DNA from: VGOB01 sp034435315 | GTDB taxonomy: Bacteria > Chloroflexota > Anaerolineae > UBA4142 | Length of the DNA: 30,544 bases | Direction of reading: 5' to 3' | Assembly: GCA_034435315.1 (NCBI GenBank) | Contig: DAOTYB010000218.1 | Span: forward strand, 1 to 30,544 | In this document: positions 7,771-15,093 of the stretch, piece by piece | Position numbering within the stretch: position 1 is the stretch's first letter | Layout of the letters: the number at the start of each line of letters is the position of its first letter | The notes under the pieces: generated by a model | Seen by the model: the letters and a program-made list of their open reading frames with translations, nothing else | What the model was told of the DNA's origin: nothing | Databases searched by the model: none | Position numbers and translations under genes: made by a program

Positions 7771-7904
7771 AAGGAGTTGTTTTGGTCGCAGGCGCCGCTA
7801 CGACGGATGAAAATGAGGGACGTAGGGCAAATTTTTCAAATTTGCCCTACATTTTCGAAGGAGTTGTTCATGGGCGCATGCGCCCGCCACGACGGATGAA
7901 AATG
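7771..7904 (+). repeat. Duplicated 45-nt element with an intervening hairpin
   Basis: Segments 7771-7814 and 7858-7904 share AAGGAGTTGTT at the left and ACGACGGATGAAAATG at the right, with a GC-rich diverged middle. Each left end is Shine-Dalgarno-like and is followed by a possible start codon (TTG at 7783; ATG at 7870). Between them 7822-7834 pairs exactly with 7838-7850 around TTC. The second copy would encode only a nine-residue peptide. Function unknown. Confidence 0.65.
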
Positions 7905-7931
7905 GCGCGCCGCTATGGGTAGATAGAGTTT

Positions 7932-8090
7932 GTCACACGTCTGCAGAGAGGTCGGAGTTTCTCTGGTGTCTTCAAGCCCGCGAAGGAGTTTGAACCCGAG
8001 CCTCCTTTCAGTACCACAAACTGTCGCCCCCGTTTGGGAGAGCACGTGAAGGAGAATTGACCTTCGGCTGGAGGGTCCGCAGACTGTGAC
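7932..8090 (+). ncRNA. Candidate structured RNA closed by a long-range helix
   Basis: GTCACA-C-GTCTGC (7932-7944) pairs with GCAGACTGTGAC (8079-8090), leaving one bulged C, across about 135 bases. Inside it, AGGTC (7949-7953) can pair with GACCT (8059-8063), and AAGGAG near 7984 with CTCCTT near 8006. The region has no convincing ORF and lies between a plus-strand promoter-like site and the L,D-transpeptidase. I do not recognise it as 6S, SRP, RNase P, tmRNA or a known riboswitch. It could be a 5' leader element or chance pairing. Confidence 0.3.
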
Positions 8091-8191
8091 ATTCGGCAGG
8101 AGACAGCTCCCAAGTGCGTCATTGATCTAACGTGTGCGGGCAAGGCGGCGAAACCGAAGCGTTCAGCTCACTGAAGCCTGCGATGCCGTTG

Positions 8192-8220
8192 CGAGAAGCC
8201 GTGAGCCGAACGGTTTCTCG
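8192..8220 (+). other. Hairpin in the leader region upstream of the L,D-transpeptidase
   Basis: CGAGAAGCCGT (8192-8202) pairs with ACGGTTTCTCG (8210-8220) with one G-U pair and a 7-nt loop. No T-run follows, so it is not an intrinsic terminator. The rest of the 8091-8310 gap shows nothing I can name. Confidence 0.4.
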
Positions 8221-8310
8221 TCCTGCTACAACGATGATCAAGATGTGAACGTCAGTGCGACAGCAGGTTGCTTTCGCAGTTAGTTTGTCGCGCCCAAAAA
8301 ACAAACTTGG

Positions 8311-8316
8311 TATAAC
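8311..8316 (+). promoter_or_regulatory. Extended -10 promoter of the L,D-transpeptidase gene
   Basis: TGG-TATAAC (TATAAC at 8311-8316) is an extended -10 motif. The nearest -35-like hexamer, TTGTCG (8285-8290), is 20 bp away, longer than optimal. The site lies 25 bases upstream of the ATG and leaves room for a short leader containing the strong ribosome site at 8328-8335. Confidence 0.45.
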
Positions 8317-8341
8317 GATTATTTTCGAAGGAGGGCATGCA

Positions 8342-9178
8342 ATGAAAACTGTTTTTCGCGTCCTGCTGTTTGCGAGTGTGTTGATAGGTCTGGGGATGTT
8401 TGTGCCCACCACACGCGCCTCAACGCCCGGTGTCGTCATCGTACGCTGGGGAGACACGCTGGCGAGTATCGCCGCGCGCACCGGCACGACCGTTCAGGCG
8501 CTCGTGCGTGCGAACAATTTGCCGAATGCTAATTTCATCTATGCCGGACAACGCCTGATGCTTCCTGCGACCAGCAGCGCGTCCAGTGCGATACCTGCTG
8601 GCGCGGTGTACACAGTGGCGGCAGGCGATACGCTGGCGACGATTGCCGCCAAATTCGGTACTACGCCCAGCGAGATTATGCGCGTCAATGGTCTTTACAA
8701 TCCAGACTTTGTGTATATCGGACAACGCTTGAGAATCCCCGGCCGCAGCGCGTTGCCTGCACTGCAACCATCGAGCGCGCCGGCACCTCTTCCCGCTCCT
8801 TCCCCGGCGCGCGCGGCGCCAACCACCGGCAAGTGGATTGATATTGATTTGAGTGCACAACGCATCACCGCGTATCAAAACACCGCGCCACTTAAATCCG
8901 TCCTTGTCTCCACAGGTTTGCCGTGGACACCGACCCCGATTGGACGCTTTGCGATTTACCTCAAAATCCCTTCGCAAGCGATGCGTGGACCGGGCTATTA
9001 TCTTCCCAATGTGCCCTGGGTGATGTATTTCACAGGTGCGTACTCGATTCACGGCACCTATTGGCATCATAACTTTGGGCGTCCAATGAGTCATGGTTGC
9101 GTCAACCTCACGATTGCAGATGCCAAATGGTTTTACGATTGGGCGGAGATTGGCACTCCTGTCATCGTGCACCCCTAG
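8342..9178 (+). CDS. L,D-transpeptidase with two LysM domains (YkuD family)
   Basis: The 278-residue secreted enzyme is the only plus-strand gene. A signal peptide (about 1-27, ending TTRAS) is followed by two LysM peptidoglycan-binding repeats: VIVRWGDTLASIAARTGTTV to QRLMLP, and YTVAAGDTLATIAAKFGTTP to QRLRIP. A Pro/Ala linker precedes a YkuD domain that starts KWIDIDLSAQRITAY and holds the catalytic motif HG...SHGCVNL (Cys253). The family cross-links peptidoglycan stems 3-3 or anchors proteins, with a Cys nucleophile. The ATG at 8342 is chosen because AAGGAGGG (8328-8335) sits six bases before it. The longer frame from a GTG at 8255 has no ribosome site and would bury the signal peptide. 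It lies back to back with the lytic transglycosylase, another wall enzyme. Confidence 0.93.
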   Translation: MKTVFRVLLFASVLIGLGMFVPTTRASTPGVVIVRWGDTLASIAARTGTTVQALVRANNLPNANFIYAGQRLMLPATSSASSAIPAGAVYTVAAGDTLATIAAKFGTTPSEIMRVNGLYNPDFVYIGQRLRIPGRSALPALQPSSAPAPLPAPSPARAAPTTGKWIDIDLSAQRITAYQNTAPLKSVLVSTGLPWTPTPIGRFAIYLKIPSQAMRGPGYYLPNVPWVMYFTGAYSIHGTYWHHNFGRPMSHGCVNLTIADAKWFYDWAEIGTPVIVHP

Positions 9179-9351
9179 CGAGCGTTTTCCCAATTGTACG
9201 GGACTGCTCGCTGTGAACGGAGCAGACGCTCCAGGTAATCGTGCAAAAGTTTTTTTCCGCTTGGTGGGGGCAAAAGATTTTTCGCCCCGAGAGGATAATT
9301 ACTCAACCGTGTGGGACGAAAGATTTTTCGTCCCATAGGGAAATAGCCCCA

Positions 9352-9393
9352 CCCCCTCGCCCCCTCCCCACGCCGCTCTGCGGCGTGGGGAGG
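9352..9393. repeat. Hairpin element, copy 2 of the element at 1-53
   Basis: This 42-nt segment matches 1-42 with one mismatch. The exact stem here is 14 bp (9363-9376 with 9380-9393, loop TCT). The right arm diverges after that, so this copy looks decayed or truncated relative to the first. Confidence 0.85.
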
Positions 9394-9410
9394 TGGAAAC
9401 AAGGGAATAT

Positions 9411-9496
9411 GGGTGAGGGCGGGCGGCGAAGCCGCCCGCCCTCACCCCTCCTCCCATCTCCCCCTGCTCTCCCCGCGAAGCGGGGAGAGCAGGGGG
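9411..9496. repeat. Two adjacent perfect 17-bp hairpins
   Basis: Stem 1 is 9411-9427 with 9431-9447 and stem 2 is 9460-9476 with 9480-9496. Both have a GAA loop and GC-rich arms. With the 9363-9393 stem they form three strong hairpins in about 130 bases between the convergent L,D-transpeptidase and histidine kinase genes. A strong transcription barrier or a repeat nest is likely. Confidence 0.85.
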
Positions 9497-9612
9497 CAGG
9501 GGGATGAGAGGAGGCATTCCCGTAGAGGCGAAAGATTTTTCACCCGTACAACGATGGCGAAATAACGAGCACCGTAACCTTCTGGTGGCGCAAAAGACTT
9601 TTGCACACCTAC

Positions 9613-11511
9613 TCAGGCAGCAAAGACCAGACGTATCAGCGTCCCCTGTCCAGGTTGACTCTCGATGTTCAAGTGTCCTCCAATCCGCGCTGCGCGCGCC
9701 TGCATAATGCGGAGACCAAAATGTTCCCCTGCCTGTGAGAACAGGTACGCGGGATCAAAGCCCTGACCGTCATCTTGAATCACCAGTTCCCAGGCCTGAT
9801 CGTGTTGCTTTAGATGGATATTGATGTTGCGCGCTTGACTGTGTTGAATCGCATTGAAAATGGCTTCGCGGGCTAGACGCAACAGATGTTCCCGCCGTTC
9901 CGCATCGAGGTAAAGCGGAGCAGGTGCCAAATCGAGATGGATGTGGAGCGAGGGGGGAGGATGAAATGTGGTGAGCATCTCCTGAAGGGCAGTTTGCACT
10001 GGAACAGAGAGTACCGTCGCTTGATTCAAGTTGGCGATGAACTGACGAATCTCGCGCGCCAGTTGACTGATGACCTCTCGTTGCGCGTGCAATTTCTCGG
10101 CAAGGTCCGTCAGACCGTCCTTTGTTACGGCGAGCGCCAGTTGATCGGTTTGTAGATACAGGTAACTGAGTGTTTGCAAGACACCATCGTGTAGTTCGAT
10201 GCCGATGCGTTCGCGCTCGCGCAACATTGCCATTTGCCGCGTCTGTTCCTGAATGGCTTGCATCAACCGCAAACTGTCTACGGCAATCGCCATTTGCTGC
10301 CCGATGGAGGTGAGGAGCGCTACCTCTTCTGGTGTAAAGGTGCGGGGCTGACACAGCATCACATTCAGTACGCCGGTGACGCGCTCACGCAGACGCAGCG
10401 GCACGGCGACCACACTGCGTATCCCTTCACGGACCGCAACGGCTTTGATGGGACCGGGATGTTGCAGGACATCTTCCAGCACAATGACTTGATTGGTTTC
10501 GGCGGCGCGGCCGGTAACTCCATCGCCCACTTGCATAATTTGTAACTCGTGGCGCATTGCGGGCGGCAAGTGTTGTGAGGTGACCAGCGTCAGGCGCTGG
10601 GTATTTTCATCGAGTAGCCAGACGCCACCGTACGGCGCGTTGATGACGGCGAGGGATTGTTCCAGCGCCGAGTTCAGCACGGTATCGAGTTCGAGGGAAC
10701 GGCTGGCGGTCGCGATGACTTCGGAGAGTGCGCTGATTTGTTGGGTGCGCCGGGCAACATACGCTTGCAAGTCCTGTGTCCAGCGTTGCATCTGCTCGCG
10801 CGAGCGTCGCAATTCCTGACGCATGGTCTCGAAACTGCGCGTCAGGTCCAGAAATTCGCCTTGCCCGCCCAGCGCGACCGGCGTGTCGAGGTCGCCTCTG
10901 GCGATGCGATGCGCGATGCGCTGGAGTTGCTCGACCGGCGCGACGATGTTTTGTTGGAGTAGCCACAATCCCAACAACAGAAAGAGCAGTGAACTGAGAA
11001 ACAGCGTGGCATACATCCCGCGCACCATCCCGATACCCTCCGCCTGACGCGCCTCGACGGCAGTCATCGCCTTTGCCACCGCTGTTTGTAGCGCAATGTG
11101 GGCGCGCAGGCGCGTTGCGGTGGTGGATTCGGTGCTTTGCGCGTGGACGAAGGCTTGCCACGCGGTCAATAATCGTTCCAGAGCATCCCGCGTGGGAGGG
11201 TCGCGTGGGGCGGAGAGTGACCCGATTTCGCCATTCGCGCGCTGGATACTGCCACCTTCTTTCAATGTGTGGAGCATCGGCTCCAAAGTGGGCGCGGCAG
11301 CCAGAATCGTATCGGCTTGTTCGAATTGGTGTTGTAGAGCACTCAACCAGCGCGCGCGTTCGCGCTCTTGCATCACCTCTTCGTTCAGTAACACTGTCAC
11401 TACGACCACCGCAGCGCACAGCAAGATTACACTGGCAGACATCAATATGCCCACGCGCAAGCGTACGCTGGGGCTGGGAATCCGTTCAGGAAAGGTAGAA
11501 ACTTGAATCAT
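9613..11511 (-). CDS. Sensor histidine kinase, HAMP-GAF-HisKA_3 (NarX/LiaS type)
   Basis: The 632-residue membrane sensor has a transmembrane span near 20-43, a helical extracytoplasmic segment (about 44-165), a second span (about 166-187) and a HAMP domain with the typical NIVAPVEQLQRIAHRIARGDLDTPV. A coiled coil, a GAF domain (about 265-415) and a HisKA_3 module with RERIGIELHDGVLQ follow (phospho-acceptor His441). The HATPase domain shows AREAIFNAIQHSQA (N box), DDGQGFDP and a glycine-rich end. Such kinases phosphorylate NarL/FixJ regulators, but no response regulator lies next to it, so the partner is unknown. It starts 3 nt after the Nramp-like gene ends, suggesting co-transcription and perhaps a link between them. 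The signal is not predictable. Confidence 0.92.
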   Translation of the reverse strand: MIQVSTFPERIPSPSVRLRVGILMSASVILLCAAVVVVTVLLNEEVMQERERARWLSALQHQFEQADTILAAAPTLEPMLHTLKEGGSIQRANGEIGSLSAPRDPPTRDALERLLTAWQAFVHAQSTESTTATRLRAHIALQTAVAKAMTAVEARQAEGIGMVRGMYATLFLSSLLFLLLGLWLLQQNIVAPVEQLQRIAHRIARGDLDTPVALGGQGEFLDLTRSFETMRQELRRSREQMQRWTQDLQAYVARRTQQISALSEVIATASRSLELDTVLNSALEQSLAVINAPYGGVWLLDENTQRLTLVTSQHLPPAMRHELQIMQVGDGVTGRAAETNQVIVLEDVLQHPGPIKAVAVREGIRSVVAVPLRLRERVTGVLNVMLCQPRTFTPEEVALLTSIGQQMAIAVDSLRLMQAIQEQTRQMAMLRERERIGIELHDGVLQTLSYLYLQTDQLALAVTKDGLTDLAEKLHAQREVISQLAREIRQFIANLNQATVLSVPVQTALQEMLTTFHPPPSLHIHLDLAPAPLYLDAERREHLLRLAREAIFNAIQHSQARNINIHLKQHDQAWELVIQDDGQGFDPAYLFSQAGEHFGLRIMQARAARIGGHLNIESQPGQGTLIRLVFAA

Positions 11512-11514
11512 CGT

Positions 11515-13047
11515 TCAGAATCTCAAATACCTGGGAATGTTGAACAAAAAGCCCTTGCTGGGATCAGGCACAAAGCCACCGAGTAGCCACAGATAGACAA
11601 ACATACCATAGAACAGTGAGAGAGCAATCAACGCGAGCCGGCGCCACAGGGGCGGTTGTAACGGGCGCGGCAACAAGGTGGTATTGACATACAAGACGTG
11701 TACACCCGCGACGGCAAAGGCAATCCCCGCCATATTCGCCCCCAATTCCAACAGGAGCACTGGTTCGGTCATCCGCAGGGCGATCAGTCCTCCCACCACG
11801 GCGAGGGAAAGCACGCCATAGTACACTACCCGCACATCACCCGCGCTGCGCTGTCGCACGCGCGGGGAGGCGACCCACACAATATCGGTGACCGCGCGCG
11901 CCATACCATCGAGAATATTCAATTGCGTTTTGAAAAGAATCCACGCGCCGATGATGGCAACAATGTAGGTGAAAACGATTCCGCCCTGTTCTGCAATTGC
12001 GTTTGCCAGAGCCGCCGCCGCGTTGGGGCCACTGATATCTTGTCCTGCTGGTATAAAGGTTGTGTACAACATCGCAGGTAAACTCATTCCAAGCAACGAA
12101 CCGAGCCAGAAAATACCCCACTGGTCTATTTGAACGATGCGCCACCAGCCGCGCCAGCGCTGGACATTTTCCGGCGTCGTGTCAAAGACGGCGCCGGAAT
12201 GAGCCAGTGGAATCTTTTGCCCGCCAATCGCTGCGGGGATAAACCCAACGACGTGTCCCATTCCATAGCCTTTGTCGCGTGCCCAGGAAGCCAGCATCAA
12301 GTTCACCACCCCTCCGGCGCCCGAGTAGGCGGCAAACGCGCCAATCAAAAACCAGTTCGCGCCCGGCGGAATCAACTGAAACGTCGCGTGCCGTGCGTCG
12401 TAACCCACGAGTCCAACGAGCGTCGCAAGCCACTGCGGCAGAGGGACCAAAATCACGCACAAAGCCACCAGACCGCCAAGAATCAGTAGCACGAGAATCC
12501 AATTGAAACTTTCCAGTGTTCTTTCGATGTGACGACCCGACCAGAGGATGATAATGCAGAATAGAAACGTGCTGACACTGATGATGTAGAGGGTTTCGCT
12601 ATCCGTTGCCTGAGGTAAACGTCCGAGGAAAAGATAAAAGATTGAAGTGGCGGCAGCGCCTGCCCAAGCGGGCCAGCCTACCTGAAGAAAGTAGAGAACG
12701 ATGTAAAACGCTCCCCAAAAGTTCACGCCAGGACGCGTGCGCATAAAACCGGTAAAGATGGGCTCACCTGTGTACAGCGTATAACGAATCACCTCGGTAT
12801 TGAACACGGCTTGCAGAGATACCGCGACGCTAGTGACCCACAAGAGTCCCAGGCCATACTTGATGAACGCGGTAGGTCCCAACAACCATTCGCCGCTGCC
12901 AATCGAAACACCTAAAATGATAATGCCAGGACCGATTGCACCGAGTATATTCAAGCCACTCGTCACAAAAGGTGGTGGCAGCTCGGTGACCTTCCAGGCA
13001 TCCAATCCAGTTCGAGTTGCGCGGGAGTGAGTGGAATCGGCGAGCAT
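11515..13047 (-). CDS. Divergent Nramp-superfamily membrane transporter
   Basis: The 510-residue protein has about 11-12 hydrophobic spans in an Nramp/LeuT-like arrangement. The first span begins GAIGPGIIILGVSIGSGEW. Classical Nramp proteins carry a DPGN motif in TM1 and MPH in TM6 to bind Mn2+/Fe2+. Here the TM1 equivalent is GVSIGSGEW and the TM6 equivalent is AYSGAGGVVNL, so neither canonical metal site is present. It belongs to an Nramp-related group found in Chloroflexi and Planctomycetes whose substrate is, to my knowledge, not established. The N-terminus (about 1-30) is hydrophilic. No strong ribosome site precedes the ATG, so the start is uncertain. The gene is followed at 3 nt by the histidine kinase and preceded by bTHX. 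Confidence 0.8.
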   Translation of the reverse strand: MLADSTHSRATRTGLDAWKVTELPPPFVTSGLNILGAIGPGIIILGVSIGSGEWLLGPTAFIKYGLGLLWVTSVAVSLQAVFNTEVIRYTLYTGEPIFTGFMRTRPGVNFWGAFYIVLYFLQVGWPAWAGAAATSIFYLFLGRLPQATDSETLYIISVSTFLFCIIILWSGRHIERTLESFNWILVLLILGGLVALCVILVPLPQWLATLVGLVGYDARHATFQLIPPGANWFLIGAFAAYSGAGGVVNLMLASWARDKGYGMGHVVGFIPAAIGGQKIPLAHSGAVFDTTPENVQRWRGWWRIVQIDQWGIFWLGSLLGMSLPAMLYTTFIPAGQDISGPNAAAALANAIAEQGGIVFTYIVAIIGAWILFKTQLNILDGMARAVTDIVWVASPRVRQRSAGDVRVVYYGVLSLAVVGGLIALRMTEPVLLLELGANMAGIAFAVAGVHVLYVNTTLLPRPLQPPLWRRLALIALSLFYGMFVYLWLLGGFVPDPSKGFLFNIPRYLRF

Positions 13048-13065
13048 TTCTTTTTGTTCGTGTAA

Positions 13066-13100
13066 AGCGTTTTAGCCGCTGAACTGCAGCGGCTAACGCT
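13066..13100. repeat. Palindromic hairpin between bTHX and the Nramp-like gene
   Basis: TTAGCCGCT pairs with AGCGGCTAA across GAACTGC, with outer AGCG/CGCT pairing past a 2-nt bulge. On the minus strand the stem is followed by AAAACGC, not a T-run, so it is not a standard terminator. It may be a processing or REP-like element. Confidence 0.6.
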
Positions 13101-13126
13101 ATGCGTGAGAAATTGGATCAAGTGGA

Positions 13127-13234
13127 TTATTTGCTGGTCTGGAGTTTCTGTTTCTTTTTCTCGCGGGGGCGTGTGCGCCCATAGGTGCCGCGCCAGATCT
13201 TGCCCCGTCGCGTGCGGCGATCGCCTTTACCCAT
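13127..13234 (-). CDS. 30S ribosomal protein bTHX
   Basis: This tiny gene encodes 35 residues beginning MGKGDRRTRRGKIWRGTYGR and ending in a Lys-rich tail. This matches ribosomal protein THX (first seen in Thermus), a very basic peptide that sits in a pocket of the 30S head and stabilises rRNA. The invariant GKGD-RT-RGKI--G-YG-RP pattern is present. An excellent ribosome site, AGGAGGTGA, lies upstream. The ATG overlaps the end of the DinB-like gene by 8 nt (ATGGGTAA), implying coupled translation. It is easily missed because of its size. Confidence 0.93.
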   Translation of the reverse strand: MGKGDRRTRRGKIWRGTYGRTRPREKKKQKLQTSK

Positions 13235-13727
13235 TTGCTTCACCTCCTTGCTTCATCAATGCGTGTTGCGCATCGCGCATATGAAATAACTGGTGTCCAT
13301 AGCTGGAGACGAGCATCGTCTCCAGCGAGATTTCGCCCAGCGCGGGATGGTTGCCCACACGATCGAGTTGTGCGTCGTCGAGCGTGCGCGCCCAGTTCAG
13401 CGTGGCTTGACGCGCGTCGTTCAACGCGCGCAGCAACTCTTGCGGCGAGTGGTCGCGCAGCCGCACTTGCTCCTGCGCATTGAACGCGTCGTAATCAAAT
13501 CCATCGGGCACACCGGCACCGCCTGCCGCAATGTCCTGCGCGAGTTTGAGCAAATTCTCCTCGGCAGACACAAAGTGGGCAAGCACATCCCGCATTGTCC
13601 ACGGTGTTGGCTCGGTGTAAATGAGGTACTGCCATTGCTGTGGCGTCAACGCGCTCAAAATCTCGTTCGTCTTGCGCGCGCCTTTTTCTAACTTGCTGAT
13701 AATTTCATCGAGGCGTGGAGAGGTCAT
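13227..13727 (-). CDS. DinB-superfamily four-helix-bundle protein
   Basis: The 166-residue protein fits the DinB/YfiT-like metal-binding superfamily. It has an N-terminal helix LDEIISKLEKGARKTNEIL, the TPWTMRDVLAHF segment with the first putative ligand His, a central amphipathic helix, and YGHQLFHMRDAQ carrying the other two His. This three-His arrangement usually binds Ni/Zn in thiol-dependent enzymes (DinB, maleylpyruvate isomerase, YfiT). The reaction is unknown. It is preceded by AAGGAG (13734-13739 on the complement) seven bases before the ATG. The upstream gap to rph is filled by heptad repeats, and its 3' end overlaps bTHX. Confidence 0.8.
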   Translation of the reverse strand: MTSPRLDEIISKLEKGARKTNEILSALTPQQWQYLIYTEPTPWTMRDVLAHFVSAEENLLKLAQDIAAGGAGVPDGFDYDAFNAQEQVRLRDHSPQELLRALNDARQATLNWARTLDDAQLDRVGNHPALGEISLETMLVSSYGHQLFHMRDAQHALMKQGGEANG

Positions 13728-13739
13728 TGGTTGCTCCTT

Positions 13740-13821
13740 AAGACGAAAGACGAAGGACGAAAGACAAAAGACGAAAGACGAAGGACGAAGGTCATTCGTC
13801 GTTGGTCATTCGTCCTTCGTC
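13740..13821. repeat. Heptad tandem repeat of the GACGAAG type with inverted end
   Basis: About seven units of a 7-nt repeat (GACGAAA/GACGAAG/GACAAAA) occupy 13741-13790. The same sequence then appears inverted, so 13777-13789 pairs exactly with 13809-13821 around a 19-nt loop. The inverted arm runs into the stop codon of rph (13820-13822). Related repeats lie at 19314-19375. It resembles the short tandemly repeated repetitive sequences described in cyanobacteria. Confidence 0.85.
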
Positions 13822-14530
13822 ATTGTTCGTTCAACGCTGCCGTTTGAATCTTGAACAGTTCACTAATCCCATCGCGCGCGAGGTTCAACAAACGCTCCAT
13901 TGCCTCGCGAGTGAAAGGTTCGCCTTCGGCTGTACCTTGCACTTCGATCAACTTGCCTTCGGCGGTCATCACCACGTTGAAATCCACTTGTGCGCGTGAA
14001 TCTTCGGCGTAATCCAGATCCAGCAACATTTCTCCGCCGACAATGCCCACACTCACCGCCGCCACCTGCGCTTTGAGCACGCGCGGCGACGCCATTTTTG
14101 CCGCGATCATCTTTCTCAGGGCGAGTACCAGTGCCACGTACGCGCCGGTGATGGCGGCGGTGCGGGTGCCACCATCGGCTTGCAACACATCGCAATCCAC
14201 TGTAATTGTGCGTTCGCCGATGAGTTTCAAGTCCACGGCAGCGCGCAAGGCGCGCCCGATCAAGCGACGAATTTCCTGCGTACGCGCGCCGGGCGTGGTT
14301 TCGCGCGGCGTGCGCGTGAGGGTCGCGCGCGGAAGCATGGCGTATTCCGCCGTCAGCCATCCTTGACCTTGCCCCTCCAACCAGCGCGGCACACCCTCTT
14401 CCACACTCACCGCGCACAGGACGCGCGTGTTGCCGGCTTGAATCAGCGCGCTTCCTTCGGGGTAGGTCAGATAGCCCGGCGTGATTTTCACCGGGCGCAG
14501 TTGATGATTGAGACGATTGTTGGTGCGCAT
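13820..14530 (-). CDS. rph: Ribonuclease PH
   Basis: The 236-residue phosphorolytic 3'-5' exoribonuclease trims tRNA precursors using phosphate. The sequence carries nearly every RNase PH block: RPVKITPGYLTYPEGSALI, NTRVLCAVSVEEGVPRWL, GQGQGWLTAEYAMLPRAT, the phosphate-binding GARTQEIRRLIGRALRA, and the catalytic DCDVLQADGGTRTAAITGAY. The length fits the usual 235-250 residues. The open frame extends to 14671, but MRTNNRL at 14530 is the normal N-terminus and the extension is a shadow of the DUF2993 gene. It lies 14 nt after that gene and ends inside a heptad repeat. Confidence 0.96.
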   Translation of the reverse strand: MRTNNRLNHQLRPVKITPGYLTYPEGSALIQAGNTRVLCAVSVEEGVPRWLEGQGQGWLTAEYAMLPRATLTRTPRETTPGARTQEIRRLIGRALRAAVDLKLIGERTITVDCDVLQADGGTRTAAITGAYVALVLALRKMIAAKMASPRVLKAQVAAVSVGIVGGEMLLDLDYAEDSRAQVDFNVVMTAEGKLIEVQGTAEGEPFTREAMERLLNLARDGISELFKIQTAALNEQ

Positions 14531-14544
14531 CTTGTACCCGAGTC

Positions 14545-15093
14545 TCACTGCATTGTCAACTCTATGACGAGTTCGCTCGGCGTGATGCGAAGGCCGGTCA
14601 GGCGCAAGCCGGTCCGCTGTAACTCGCGCTGCAGGGCAGTGTTGATGTGATTCTCTGCTTGTGCACGCCATTGGTTGACCAGCGGCGTGACCAGTACTCT
14701 GGCAACACCCACACCACTCACGTCAATTCTTTCGACGCTCAATGCCACGCGCCCGTTGTGCACTGCCAAACGCACTTCGATCGTTGTGTTGGCGGAGAGT
14801 GTTCGTCCGAGTATGTTTGTGTCAAGCGTTGCCTGCACACGCGCGCGATCTGGCGCGACCAGCGTCACGGTGGCTTGTTTCGCCAGATTTGTTTGTTTGA
14901 CGATGTGTTGCAACTGGGCGTCAAGGTATTTTGCGCTGATGGTAATAGTCACATCACCACGCGTCACGTTAGCGATGGGCATCGCTTGCGCGACGTGTGT
15001 GGGCGTCCAGAGTGACGACGCGCCCAGCGTCAACAAGATGCCCAGCACCAGACCAGCCATTGCACCGACACAACCCAGCGTCAGCGTTTTCAT
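14545..15093 (-). CDS. DUF2993 (LmeA-type) membrane-anchored protein
   Basis: The 182-residue protein has an N-terminal hydrophobic helix (about 6-30, MKTLTLGCVGAMAGLVLGIL) acting as signal or anchor. Next comes a beta-rich domain of the DUF2993/LmeA type: VTITISAKYLDAQLQHIV, ATLDTNILGRTLSANTTIEVRL, and a C-terminal amphipathic helix with NHINTALQRELQRTGLRLTG. Mycobacterial LmeA binds phosphatidylinositides in the envelope, so a lipid-binding envelope role is a family-based guess. The start ATG overlaps the stop of the dehydratase gene as ATGA (15090-15093), which fixes the start. Confidence 0.7.
   Translation of the reverse strand: MKTLTLGCVGAMAGLVLGILLTLGASSLWTPTHVAQAMPIANVTRGDVTITISAKYLDAQLQHIVKQTNLAKQATVTLVAPDRARVQATLDTNILGRTLSANTTIEVRLAVHNGRVALSVERIDVSGVGVARVLVTPLVNQWRAQAENHINTALQRELQRTGLRLTGLRITPSELVIELTMQ

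Larger units (their letters stand above)
9267..9604. repeat. Cluster of short AAAGATTTTT-core hairpins
   Basis: A 16-22 nt palindromic motif of the form GCRAAAGAYTTTTYGC recurs at 9267-9288, 9313-9334 (a perfect 9-bp stem, GGGACGAAA with TTTCGTCCC), 9527-9544 (degenerate) and 9590-9604. The copies lie between two convergent genes and surround the larger GC-rich hairpins at 9352-9496. They could act as bidirectional transcription stops or be a dispersed repeat family. Confidence 0.7.

Noticed and set aside
7985..8022. tRNA-like stretch (TTTGAACCC followed by a distant ACCA)
   Set aside because: The bases around the supposed T-loop do not pair, and no acceptor or anticodon arms can be drawn.
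13066..13100. Intrinsic terminator after bTHX
   Set aside because: The stem is good, but no T-run follows on the minus strand.
13740..13821. CRISPR-like array
   Set aside because: Units are 7 nt with no unique spacers and no cas genes are present; it is a simple tandem repeat.
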